A stretch of DNA of 64,000 bases. Origin: CAVVIO01 sp963748095 (lineage in GTDB: Bacteria; Bacteroidota; Bacteroidia; Bacteroidales; UBA10428). The position numbers were made by a program, and so were the translations under genes. The notes beneath the pieces are model-generated. The model had not been told where the DNA came from. It was given only the letters and a program-made list of their open reading frames with translations, and did no database searches. The stretch is taken from the NCBI GenBank assembly GCA_963748095.1, contig CAVVIO010000069.1:1-64000 (forward strand). Reading direction: 5' to 3'. Every line of letters begins with the position of its first letter. Position 1 is the first letter of the stretch. Shown one piece after another: positions 46,299 through 55,402 of the stretch.

Positions 46299-47180
46299 TC
46301 AAAAAGTAAGAATTTTATCTTCGGCAATACGCAACAGATATTCTCCGTATTGATTTTTGCTCAACGGTTCCGCTAATCTGAGCAACTGTTCTTTATCAAT
46401 ATATTTTCTTTTGTAAGCAATTTCTTCAATACACGAGACTTTCAGCCCCTGGCGCGATTCGATGGTATGAATATAGTTTGATGCCTCTAAAAGACTCTCA
46501 TGTGTGCCGGTATCCAGCCAGGCCATACCGCGACCAAGAATACTGATTTTCAGTCTTTTTTCATTTAGATATAAACGATTCAGATCGGTTATTTCCAGCT
46601 CTCCACGTGCCGATGGTTTTAGTGATTTGGCCTTTCTGATTACATCATTGGAATAAAAGTACAAACCGGTTACAGCATAATTTGATTTGGGAGCAGCCGG
46701 TTTTTCTTCAAGGCTCAGTACTTGTCCGTCTTTGTTAAATTCAACTACCCCGTAACGTTCCGGATCGTTTACATAGTATCCGAATACCAAAGCGCCATCA
46801 TCGAATTCAGCAGTTTTCAGCAGTTCATTTCCGAATCCGTGACCATAAAAGATATTATCTCCCAGGATCAGGCAGACATTGTCGTTGCCTATGAATTTCT
46901 CACCGATGATAAATGCCTGTGCCAGTCCGTCGGGAGAAGGCTGAATTTCGTATTGGATATTAAGGCCAAGCTGGCTTCCGTCTTTCAGTAGGTCCTCGTA
47001 AAGATGAATATCCTGAGGTGTGGAAATAACCAGTATTTCCCTGATCCCGGCAAGCATCAGCACCGATAAGGGGTAATAGATCATGGGTTTATCGTATACC
47101 GGTAAAATTTGTTTCGAAATACTTTTGGTGATAGGATAGAGGCGGGTTCCGGATCCGCCGGCCAGTATTATTCCCTTCAT
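46299..47180 (-). CDS. rfbA: Glucose-1-phosphate thymidylyltransferase
   Basis: A 293-residue nucleotidyltransferase that makes dTDP-glucose. The signature GGSGTRLYPITKSISKQ, KPMIYYPLSVLM, GDNIFYG, EEKPAAPKSNYAV and AWLDTGTHESL are all present. It is 12 bp upstream of rfbC. The next enzyme of the route, the 4,6-dehydratase (rfbB), is not in this cluster. Confidence 0.95.
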   Translation of the reverse strand: MKGIILAGGSGTRLYPITKSISKQILPVYDKPMIYYPLSVLMLAGIREILVISTPQDIHLYEDLLKDGSQLGLNIQYEIQPSPDGLAQAFIIGEKFIGNDNVCLILGDNIFYGHGFGNELLKTAEFDDGALVFGYYVNDPERYGVVEFNKDGQVLSLEEKPAAPKSNYAVTGLYFYSNDVIRKAKSLKPSARGELEITDLNRLYLNEKRLKISILGRGMAWLDTGTHESLLEASNYIHTIESRQGLKVSCIEEIAYKRKYIDKEQLLRLAEPLSKNQYGEYLLRIAEDKILTF

Positions 47181-47233
47181 AGATTTATTTTTAAACGTTT
47201 ATCGAAATAATGGTGCAAAGATAAAACCTTCAT

Positions 47234-48175
47234 TTAAACAGATAAAAGTTTACTGAAATAATCGATGGTTTTTATTAATCCTTCTTCCAGTTTTATACCT
47301 GGTTCCCAGTTATCCAGGTATTTTTTGGCTTTACTTATATCGGGCTGACGCTGAGCAGGATCGTCGGATGGTAATGGTTTGTACACAATTTTGGAGGCGG
47401 ATCCGGTAAGTTCTTTGATTTTTTCTGCCAGTTCGCGGATTGTGAATTCTCCCGGGTTTCCAATATTTATAGGCCCAATTATCTCATCCGGGGTTTGCAT
47501 CATTCTGATGAGGCCTTCCAACAGGTCGTCAATATACTGGAAACTTCTTGTCTGGTTGCCATCCCCGTAAAGGGTAATTTCTTCGCCTTTAAGTGCCTGA
47601 ACAATGAAATTCGAAACTACACGTCCGTCATTGGGATGCATACGGGGACCATAGGTATTGAATATCCTGACAATTTTTATTCTTACCTTGTTCTGCTGAT
47701 GGTAATCCATGAACAGGGTTTCAGCACAACGTTTACCTTCATCATAACAGGAACGTTGTCCAATGGGATTTACATTTCCCCAGTATTCTTCTGTTTGCGG
47801 ATGTATCTTTGGGTCACCATATACTTCGCTTGTAGAAGCCTGCAACACCTTGGCACGAATACGTTTTGCCAGTCCGAGCATATTAATGGCCCCCATTACC
47901 GATGTTTTTATAGTTTTTATCGGATTATACTGGTAATGGATAGGAGAGGCAGGACATGCCAGGTTGTAAATTTCGTCCACTTCTATGTAAAAAGGAGTGG
48001 TTACATCGTGCCTTATTAATTCAAAATAAGGATTGTCGAGTAAATGCAGAATATTTGCTTTGGATCCTGTAAAATAGTTATCCAGGCAAATCACTTCGTT
48101 TCCTTCCTGTAATAATCTTTCGCACAAGTGCGACCCTATAAAGCCTGCTCCACCTGTTACAAGAATTTTTTTCAT
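47234..48175 (-). CDS. UDP-glucuronate decarboxylase (UDP-xylose synthase)
   Basis: A 313-residue SDR. GGAGFIGSHLCERLL binds NAD; LACPASPIHYQYNPIKTIKTS is characteristic of UXS; the catalytic Y-x3-K is in RSCYDEGKRCAE, after TSEVYGDPKIHPQ. It decarboxylates UDP-glucuronate, the product of the next-upstream gene (ugd), to UDP-xylose. Confidence 0.93.
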   Translation of the reverse strand: MKKILVTGGAGFIGSHLCERLLQEGNEVICLDNYFTGSKANILHLLDNPYFELIRHDVTTPFYIEVDEIYNLACPASPIHYQYNPIKTIKTSVMGAINMLGLAKRIRAKVLQASTSEVYGDPKIHPQTEEYWGNVNPIGQRSCYDEGKRCAETLFMDYHQQNKVRIKIVRIFNTYGPRMHPNDGRVVSNFIVQALKGEEITLYGDGNQTRSFQYIDDLLEGLIRMMQTPDEIIGPINIGNPGEFTIRELAEKIKELTGSASKIVYKPLPSDDPAQRQPDISKAKKYLDNWEPGIKLEEGLIKTIDYFSKLLSV

Positions 48176-48207
48176 TGAATCAATTTATTTTCTATGGTGT
48201 AGTTAGT

Positions 48208-49530
48208 TCATGAGTTATTACGGCCAATGCTGAAATATGTGAAACCATATTCCTTAAGTTCATTCGCATCATAGATGTTTCTTCCATCGAAAATCAACAG
48301 ATTCTTCATCAGTTTAGCCATTACTTTGAAATTGGGAATACGAAACTCCGACCATTCGGTAATCATCAGCAAGGCATCCACATCAATCAAAGCATCGTAC
48401 ATATCTTTTGAATATTCTACCCGGTCGGCAAGGTATTTTTTTGCTTCTTCTTTGGCCACCGGATCGTAAACTTTTACAGATGCATTTTTTTCCAGGAGCC
48501 GGTCGATAATAACAAGTGCAGGAGCTTCACGCGTGTCGTCGGTATTGGGTTTGAAAGAAAGGCCCCATATTCCGAAAGTTTTGCCTTTAAGGTCACCCTG
48601 AAAGTGCGCATATACCTTATTAAAAAGTACCTGTTTTTGGTTATTGTTTACTTTTTCTACTGCTTTCAGAATTTCCAGTGAGTATTTGTTTTCCTCACCG
48701 GTTTTGATAATCGCTTTCACATCCTTAGGGAAACAGCTGCCTCCATACCCTACGCCCGGATAAATAAATTTATTGCCTATACGTGGATCGCTTCCGATTC
48801 CGCGGCGTACCTCATTAATATCAGCATCAACCAATTCACAAAGGTTTGCCAGGTCATTCATAAAACTGATTTTTGTGGCAAGCATGGCATTAGCGGCATA
48901 TTTAGTCAGCTCGGCAGAGGTAATGTCCATAAAAATAATGGGGTGACCGTTTAACAGGAAAGGTTTATATAACCGGCGCATCATGTTTTCTGCTTTTTCG
49001 GAATCGATGCCAAGTACAATACGGTCGGGTTTCAGAAAATCATCCACAGCGGCGCCTTCTTTTAAAAATTCAGGATTGGAGGCTACATCAAATTCGATAT
49101 TAACTTTTCGTTTATCCAGTTCCTTCTGAATGGCACTTCTTACTTTTTGAGAGGTTTTCACCGGAACGGTGCTTTTGGTAGCTACTACCAGATACTGGTT
49201 CATATTCTGACCGATTTCAGTGGCTACTGCTAATACATGTTTCAGATCTGCGCTGCCGTCTTCACCGGGAGGAGTTCCGACTGCAATAAACACAACTTCA
49301 CAGTCCTGAATTGTTTTTCCAAGATCGGTGGTGAAAAACAACCTTTCTTTTTCTATGTTTCTTTTAACTAAAACCTCGAGTCCGGGTTCATAAATAGGTA
49401 TTATTCCTTTGTTTAATTTCTCAATTTTTTGTTTGTCGATATCCACACAGGTAACAGTAACCCCGGTTTCGGCAAAACATGCACCGGTCACCAGACCCAC
49501 ATAACCTGTACCGACTATAGCTATTTTCAT
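48208..49530 (-). CDS. ugd: UDP-glucose 6-dehydrogenase
   Basis: A 440-residue enzyme that oxidises UDP-glucose to UDP-glucuronate. N-terminal IVGTGYVGLVTGACFAE binds NAD; the catalytic Cys is in GVGYGGSCFPKDVKA, with TSAELTKYAANAMLA and LSFKPNTDDTREAPA. It is first in the minus-strand operon, ahead of the decarboxylase by 32 bp. Confidence 0.95.
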   Translation of the reverse strand: MKIAIVGTGYVGLVTGACFAETGVTVTCVDIDKQKIEKLNKGIIPIYEPGLEVLVKRNIEKERLFFTTDLGKTIQDCEVVFIAVGTPPGEDGSADLKHVLAVATEIGQNMNQYLVVATKSTVPVKTSQKVRSAIQKELDKRKVNIEFDVASNPEFLKEGAAVDDFLKPDRIVLGIDSEKAENMMRRLYKPFLLNGHPIIFMDITSAELTKYAANAMLATKISFMNDLANLCELVDADINEVRRGIGSDPRIGNKFIYPGVGYGGSCFPKDVKAIIKTGEENKYSLEILKAVEKVNNNQKQVLFNKVYAHFQGDLKGKTFGIWGLSFKPNTDDTREAPALVIIDRLLEKNASVKVYDPVAKEEAKKYLADRVEYSKDMYDALIDVDALLMITEWSEFRIPNFKVMAKLMKNLLIFDGRNIYDANELKEYGFTYFSIGRNNS

Positions 49531-49957
49531 ATTTGACTATTTTAAAAATTTCGACATAAAGATAAGGTTTCTATTCTAATTCTGCTTTGGCTTAAAAAAT
49601 GTTTTATTGGGATTTAATTATTCCGCTAGAAATCGGGAGTAGTTAGAAAGGATTAGCATTTATAATAGCAAACTGAATGCTTTGAAAATCTGTACAAGTT
49701 GTTGATTTATGAATTATCTGCCAGGTTATTATAGTAGACTTTTAATTTTTTTTTCGGAATTATTCAATATGGATTAGAAAATACAAACCTGAAATTGTAT
49801 AAATATTTTCCTTTCAGGGTTTTATCATACGATAATAAAGTAAGTTAATATTATTGTATTTTTTTTTGTATCTTTAGTTTTTTAGCTAAGAAAATTATAG
49901 CTTTGCTGCTCGTTTTTAAACTATATAATGTCTAACCCATTAATTTGTATTAATTAA
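49531..49957. other. Divergent control region between ugd and rpsA
   Basis: 427 bp, AT-rich, no gene seen. It should hold both promoters; a TATCTTTA near 49870 is one base away from a -7 box for rpsA, but no -33 element is convincing. Confidence 0.4.
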
Positions 49958-52231
49958 ATGACTGAAGAAAATAAAAACCTGACCGAAGAACCGGTTGAAA
50001 AGGATGAAGTAGTTGAACAAGATGTACAGGATCAGGAACAGGCTGAACAAGCTTCCACTGAATCTGAAAATGAAACTGCTGATGAAGAATCAACAGAACA
50101 GGCGAAAGCTGAAGTAGTTGAACAAGATGTAGAGGATCGGGAACAAGCTGAACAAGCTTCTACTGAATCTGAAAATGAAACTGCTGATGAAGTATCAACA
50201 GATCAGGCGCAAGCTGAAGTTGAACAAAATGATGAAGTAAAAGCTGAAGAAGCTGTCGAAAGTGAAACAACCCCGGTTGAGTCCGAAACTGAAGAAAATG
50301 TAACCGATAAGGCTGCAAAAGCTGAATCAAAAAAAGAAAAAGAAATTGCAAACGAAACGGAAAATAATATTGCCGATTTCGATTGGGATAGCTATGCCGA
50401 TGATGAAATAGCTTATACTTCCAATGAAAAGGAAGAGCTTAAAAAAATGTACGATGATACACTTTCTACTATTGCTGTAAATGATGTAGTAGAAGGTACT
50501 GTTATTTCTATGAATAAACGGGAAGTGGTCATTAATATTGGCTATAAGTCCGAAGGCGTGATCAGTCTGAATGAATTTCGTTACGATCCTGATTTAAAAG
50601 CAGGAGATAAAGTAGAGGTATATGTAGAAAGTCAGGAAGATAAGAAAGGACAACTGGTATTATCGCATAAAAAAGCACGGGCGCTTAAATCCTGGGACAG
50701 GGTAAATGAAGCACTGGAGAAAGATGAAATTATCAAAGGATACATTAAATGCCGTACCAAAGGTGGTATGATCGTTGATGTCTTTGGCATCGAGGCTTTC
50801 CTTCCCGGTTCACAGATAGATGTGAAACCTATTCGCGACTACGATATTTATGTTGGCAAAACCATGGAATTTAAAGTGGTTAAGATCAATCATGAATTCA
50901 AAAACGTAGTTGTATCGCATAAAGCATTGATAGAAGCTGAGCTGGAACAACAGAAAAAAGAGATTATTGCCAAACTCGAAAAAGGGCAGATTCTGGAAGG
51001 TACCGTGAAAAATATTACTTCATATGGTGTATTTATCGACCTGGGCGGTGTTGACGGACTTATCCACATTACAGACCTTTCCTGGGGCAGGGTGAACCAC
51101 CCCGAAGAAATTCTGCAGCTCGACCAGAAATTGCAGGTGGTTATCCTCGATTTCGATGATGATAAAAAACGTATTGCCCTTGGTTTGAAGCAACTTACAC
51201 CACATCCATGGGATTCACTCGATACCAATCTGAAAGTTGGTGATAAAGTAAAAGGAAAAGTTGTGGTGATGGCCGACTACGGTGCATTTGTTGAAATTGC
51301 GCCGGGTGTAGAAGGCTTAATTCATGTATCTGAAATGTCATGGTCGCAACACCTGAGAAGCGCCCAGGAATTTATGAAAGTGGGCGATGAAATAGAAGCT
51401 CAGATACTTACCCTTGATCGTGAAGAAAGAAAGATGTCGTTGGGTATTAAGCAATTGAAACCCGACCCCTGGGAAAAAATTGAAGAAAAATACAGCATTG
51501 GATCAAAACATACTGCAAAAGTCAGGAATTTTACTAATTTTGGTGTGTTCGTTGAGATTGAAGAAGGTGTAGACGGATTGATCCATATTTCAGATCTTTC
51601 CTGGACAAAGAAAATTAAGCATCCTGCTGAATTCACCAATATCGGCGAAGACATAGAAGTAGTTGTTCTGGAGATCGACAAAGAGAATAGAAGGTTGAGC
51701 CTTGGACATAAACAACTTGAGGAAAATCCGTGGGATGTATTTGAAACGATTTTTACGATAGGATCGATTCACGAGGGAACTGTAGTGGAACTGGTAGATA
51801 AAGGTGCTGTAATAGCGCTTCCTTATGGTGTTGAAGGTTTTGTTACACCGAAACATTTAGTAAAGGAAGATGGCTCATCAGCAAAAATTGATGAAAAACT
51901 GCCGTTCAAAGTGATTGAGTTTTCTAAGACAGCGAAGAAAATAGTTCTTTCTCATTCAAGAGTGTTTGAAGATGAGAAGCGGTCATCTGAAGCAACAGAA
52001 AAGAAAACAACTGCTTCCAATACCAAAAGAGCTACCAAGAAGATTAAGGCTAATTTGGAAAAAACAACACTCGGTGACATTACTGATTTAGCAGCTTTGA
52101 AAGACGAGATGGAGCATAATGAAAAGATCCAGAAAAAGAAAGAAGCCAAAGCTAAACAGGAAAATGTAAAAGTTGAACCGGAAGAAGTAAAAGGGAATGA
52201 AAGTAAAGAAGATGATACGGCCGGTGAATAA
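49958..52231 (+). CDS. rpsA: Ribosomal protein S1 with long acidic N-terminal extension
   Basis: A 757-residue protein. Residues ~170-670 hold six S1 RNA-binding domains in the normal order, ending repeats with motifs such as GVFIDLGGVDGLIHITDLSW and GVFVEIEEGVDGLIHISDLSW. Before them lies a ~150-residue Glu-rich acidic extension, with an internal 35-residue tandem duplication; after them is a Lys/Glu-rich tail from about 675. S1 recruits mRNA to the 30S subunit, and in Bacteroidota, which seldom use Shine-Dalgarno sites, it is central to initiation. Acidic extensions occur in the phylum, but the duplication looks strain-specific. Confidence 0.92.
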   Translation: MTEENKNLTEEPVEKDEVVEQDVQDQEQAEQASTESENETADEESTEQAKAEVVEQDVEDREQAEQASTESENETADEVSTDQAQAEVEQNDEVKAEEAVESETTPVESETEENVTDKAAKAESKKEKEIANETENNIADFDWDSYADDEIAYTSNEKEELKKMYDDTLSTIAVNDVVEGTVISMNKREVVINIGYKSEGVISLNEFRYDPDLKAGDKVEVYVESQEDKKGQLVLSHKKARALKSWDRVNEALEKDEIIKGYIKCRTKGGMIVDVFGIEAFLPGSQIDVKPIRDYDIYVGKTMEFKVVKINHEFKNVVVSHKALIEAELEQQKKEIIAKLEKGQILEGTVKNITSYGVFIDLGGVDGLIHITDLSWGRVNHPEEILQLDQKLQVVILDFDDDKKRIALGLKQLTPHPWDSLDTNLKVGDKVKGKVVVMADYGAFVEIAPGVEGLIHVSEMSWSQHLRSAQEFMKVGDEIEAQILTLDREERKMSLGIKQLKPDPWEKIEEKYSIGSKHTAKVRNFTNFGVFVEIEEGVDGLIHISDLSWTKKIKHPAEFTNIGEDIEVVVLEIDKENRRLSLGHKQLEENPWDVFETIFTIGSIHEGTVVELVDKGAVIALPYGVEGFVTPKHLVKEDGSSAKIDEKLPFKVIEFSKTAKKIVLSHSRVFEDEKRSSEATEKKTTASNTKRATKKIKANLEKTTLGDITDLAALKDEMEHNEKIQKKKEAKAKQENVKVEPEEVKGNESKEDDTAGE
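50009..50218 (+). repeat. Tandem 105-bp duplication within rpsA
   Basis: Two copies of a 105-bp unit start at 50009 and 50114, differing at about a tenth of the bases. Each encodes the acidic VVEQDVQDQEQAEQASTESE-type segment. Confidence 0.92.
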
Positions 52232-52261
52232 TCACTAAAGATATATCTAAAACCCTTTAAT

Positions 52262-52612
52262 ATGGAATTTAAAATTGAAAAGCATGACAATCACACCTTG
52301 ATCCAAGTATTAGAAGAAAAACTGGATACACACATTGCTCCTACTTTGAAATCGGAGTTAGTACTTGTATCCGGTAATGGTGAAAAAAATATAATACTTG
52401 ATCTGAGCAAATGTCGGTATTGTGATTCTTCAGGGTTAAGCGCAATTTTAGTTGCTAACCGGTTGTGTAAGAATGCAAACGGCACATTTGTGCTCACGGG
52501 ACTGAATGATGCGGTGGAACGGTTAATTACCATTTCACAATTGGATACAGTTCTGAATATTTCCGCTTCAATAGATGAAGGCGCGAATTTGATTGCTGAA
52601 ACAGAAAAATAG
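52262..52612 (+). CDS. STAS-domain anti-anti-sigma factor-like protein
   Basis: A 116-residue single STAS domain of the SpoIIAA/RsbV type. The phospho-acceptor serine lies in KCRYCDSSGLSAILVANRL. Such proteins are switched by phosphorylation from a GHKL kinase. It lies 30 bp after rpsA and 18 bp before the RNase Z gene, and no kinase or phosphatase partner adjoins it. A siaB/siaC pair of the same signalling type is 7 kb away. Confidence 0.85.
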   Translation: MEFKIEKHDNHTLIQVLEEKLDTHIAPTLKSELVLVSGNGEKNIILDLSKCRYCDSSGLSAILVANRLCKNANGTFVLTGLNDAVERLITISQLDTVLNISASIDEGANLIAETEK

Positions 52613-52630
52613 ATATATTATTAAAGCATT

Positions 52631-53560
52631 ATGTCTTTTGAACTGACGGTTTTAGGTAGTAGTTCGGCTCTACCTACGTCAAAAAGATTTCCTGCTGCTC
52701 ATGTACTTAATGTACATGAGCATTTTTTTTTGATCGATTGTGGGGAAGGTACGCAAATGCAACTGCGTAAATTCAAAATCCACATGGGCAAAATCAATCA
52801 CATTTTCATCAGTCACCTTCACGGAGATCATATCTTTGGCCTTTTTGGACTATTTTCGACATTTAACCTGATGGGTAGAGAGCACCCACTACATATATAT
52901 GCTCATTCGGATATACAGCAAATTATAGGATTTTACCGGGAACATTTTACCAAACAGCAGGATTATGAAATTGTATTGCATCCTGTAAATACCAGTCAAA
53001 CAGCTTTAATTTACGAAGACAGGCTTCTTACAGTGGAAACTATTCCGCTCCGGCACAGAATTCCCACAGTTGGATTCCTTTTTAAAGAAAAGCTTCGATT
53101 GAAAAATATCCGGAAAGATATGATAGAAAAATACAACATACCTTTACGTGATATTATAAATATTAAGGAAGGAAATGATTTTATAACACCCGAAGGACAA
53201 TTGATAAAGAATGAACAACTGACATTACAGTCTTTACGGCCGAGATCATATGCTTATATCACCGACACACTTTTTATGAGAAAAAATGCGGATAAAATCA
53301 GGCAGGTAGATTTATTATACCATGAAGCTACGTTTCTTCATGATCAGAAAAAACTGGCCAAACAAACTTATCATTCCACGGCACTTCAGGCTGGTGAAAT
53401 GGCTAAAGCCGCTGAAGCAAAGAGATTGCTGATCGGGCATTTTTCTTCGAGATATAAGGATGTTGGCTTACTGGCAGAAGAAGCTGCAACAGTGTTTCAA
53501 CCGGTTTTTGCAGTAGAAGATGGGGATAAATTTACTGTAGAACAAACACGTGAAGATTAG
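52631..53560 (+). CDS. rnz: Ribonuclease Z
   Basis: A 309-residue metallo-beta-lactamase-fold tRNA 3' processing endonuclease. The N-terminal LGSSSALPTSKRFPAAHVL, HISHLHGDHIFGLFGL (HxHxDH), PLRHRIPTVGF and the GHFSSRYKD motif are typical of RNase Z. It trims 3' trailers of tRNAs lacking encoded CCA. The gene is close-packed behind the STAS gene. Confidence 0.92.
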   Translation: MSFELTVLGSSSALPTSKRFPAAHVLNVHEHFFLIDCGEGTQMQLRKFKIHMGKINHIFISHLHGDHIFGLFGLFSTFNLMGREHPLHIYAHSDIQQIIGFYREHFTKQQDYEIVLHPVNTSQTALIYEDRLLTVETIPLRHRIPTVGFLFKEKLRLKNIRKDMIEKYNIPLRDIINIKEGNDFITPEGQLIKNEQLTLQSLRPRSYAYITDTLFMRKNADKIRQVDLLYHEATFLHDQKKLAKQTYHSTALQAGEMAKAAEAKRLLIGHFSSRYKDVGLLAEEAATVFQPVFAVEDGDKFTVEQTRED

Positions 53561-53637
53561 TTAATGTTGATTAATAATCGGTTTGAAATAATTAGTTTCT
53601 GCCGGGTTCCTGCGATTTTATTTCTTTATTTAATCCT

Positions 53638-53645
53638 TATCTTTG
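53638..53645 (+). promoter_or_regulatory. -7 box (TATCTTTG) upstream of guaA
   Basis: Exact TAnnTTTG match, 35 bp before the GTG start, giving a short leader. The -33 region is weak. Confidence 0.5.
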
Positions 53646-53679
53646 TGTTCATTTTTAATAAACAGTAACCATTTAAACC

Positions 53680-55209
53680 GTGCAAGAAAAAATAATAATT
53701 TTAGATTTCGGTTCTCAGTACACCCAGCTTATAGCCCGCAGAGTGAGGGAGCTCAATGTTTATTGCGAAATTCACCCTTTTAATAAATATCCTGAATTAA
53801 ATAATACTGTAAAAGGAGTAATATTGTCTGGCAGCCCTTATTCCGTAAGGGATGAAAATTCACCGGTGCCTGAATTGGATACGATTAAAGGAAAATTACC
53901 TGTACTGGGAATATGTTATGGAGCACAGTTTTTAGCCCATCATTATGGCGGCGACGTATTGCCATCCAAGCACCGCGAATACGGAAGGGCTAACCTGAAC
54001 AATATCGACACCAGATCCGACCTGCTAAAAGGACTTACACCCGGTACACAGGTGTGGATGTCACATGGCGACACTATTACGCGCATACCGGAAAACTATA
54101 AAGTGATTGGCAGTACTTCGAATGTAAAGGTGGGAGCCTTTAAAATAATGAATGAAAAAACGTATGGCATACAGTTTCACCCCGAGGTTTATCATACTAC
54201 TGAGGGAAAGAAACTGCTCGAAAATTTTCTGGTAGCAATTTGCGGGTGTAAGCAGGACTGGACTCCGGCTTCTTTTGTCGAATCAACTATAAAGGAATTA
54301 CAGGAACGGTTAAAGGACGATAAAGTTGTGCTGGGATTATCCGGTGGTGTCGATTCTTCGGTAGCAGCGATATTGTTACATCAAGCAATCGGCAAAAAAC
54401 TGACATGTATATTTGTAGATAATGGCTTGTTACGGAAAAATGAATTCGAAAAGGTCCTGGAGTCATACAAACACATGGGACTGAATGTAGTCGGTATAAA
54501 TGCAAAGGATAAGTTTCTGAATGATCTGAAAGGTGTATTTGAACCTGAGGCCAAACGGAAAATAATAGGCAGGGATTTTATAGAAGTTTTTGAAAAAGAA
54601 GCAAAAAAAATTCAGGATGTTAAATGGCTGGCACAGGGAACAATTTACCCTGATGTTATAGAATCGGTTTCGGTTAACGGTCCTTCAGCAACAATCAAAT
54701 CGCACCACAATGTAGGTGGATTGCCTGATATTATGAATCTTAAGGTGGTGGAACCCTTAAAACTATTATTTAAAGATGAGGTGCGAAGAGTTGGGAAAAC
54801 GTTACAGATTGATGAAATTATCCTGGGACGGCACCCGTTTCCGGGCCCGGGTCTGGCTATCCGAATCCTGGGAGAGATCACTGCCGAGAAGGTACAAATT
54901 CTTCAGGAAGTGGACAATGTATTTATTGAAGGCCTGAAGTCGCATAATTTATACGATGAGGTCTGGCAGGCAGCCGCTATTTTATTGCCTGTTCAGTCGG
55001 TAGGAGTGATGGGTGATGAACGTACTTATGAAAATGTGGTGGCGTTAAGGGCAGTGTCTTCAACCGACGGAATGACTGCTGACTGGTCGAGACTGCCCTA
55101 TGATTTTCTGGGTGAGATCTCGAACAGGATCATTAATAATGTAAAGGGGATCAACCGGGTAGTATATGATATTAGCTCGAAACCTCCCGCTACTATTGAA
55201 TGGGAATAA
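53680..55209 (+). CDS. guaA: GMP synthase (glutamine-hydrolysing)
   Basis: A 509-residue enzyme converting XMP to GMP. The amidotransferase half has the catalytic Cys in GICYGAQFLAHHYGG and a His in QFHPEVYHT; the ATP-pyrophosphatase half has GLSGGVDSSVAAILL and the dimerisation region GRHPFPGPGLAIRILGE, ending at VYDISSKPPATIEWE. The start is GTG at 53680; no better in-frame ATG precedes the EKIIILDFGSQYTQ segment. Confidence 0.96.
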   Translation: MQEKIIILDFGSQYTQLIARRVRELNVYCEIHPFNKYPELNNTVKGVILSGSPYSVRDENSPVPELDTIKGKLPVLGICYGAQFLAHHYGGDVLPSKHREYGRANLNNIDTRSDLLKGLTPGTQVWMSHGDTITRIPENYKVIGSTSNVKVGAFKIMNEKTYGIQFHPEVYHTTEGKKLLENFLVAICGCKQDWTPASFVESTIKELQERLKDDKVVLGLSGGVDSSVAAILLHQAIGKKLTCIFVDNGLLRKNEFEKVLESYKHMGLNVVGINAKDKFLNDLKGVFEPEAKRKIIGRDFIEVFEKEAKKIQDVKWLAQGTIYPDVIESVSVNGPSATIKSHHNVGGLPDIMNLKVVEPLKLLFKDEVRRVGKTLQIDEIILGRHPFPGPGLAIRILGEITAEKVQILQEVDNVFIEGLKSHNLYDEVWQAAAILLPVQSVGVMGDERTYENVVALRAVSSTDGMTADWSRLPYDFLGEISNRIINNVKGINRVVYDISSKPPATIEWE

Positions 55210-55402
55210 GTTTATGAAAAATGTTTTTTACTATAAATAATTTTCACATTCCAATAATCCCGTGAAAATTAGATACAGACCTATTTTTAATACATGGGCA
55301 GATTACAATAAAATGAATTACTTTTGATTTTATTCTAAATAAATCTATATTCACAATTAACAAAAGCTTTTAGTAGTATAAGCTGTAAATTCTTCAAGTC
55401 GA

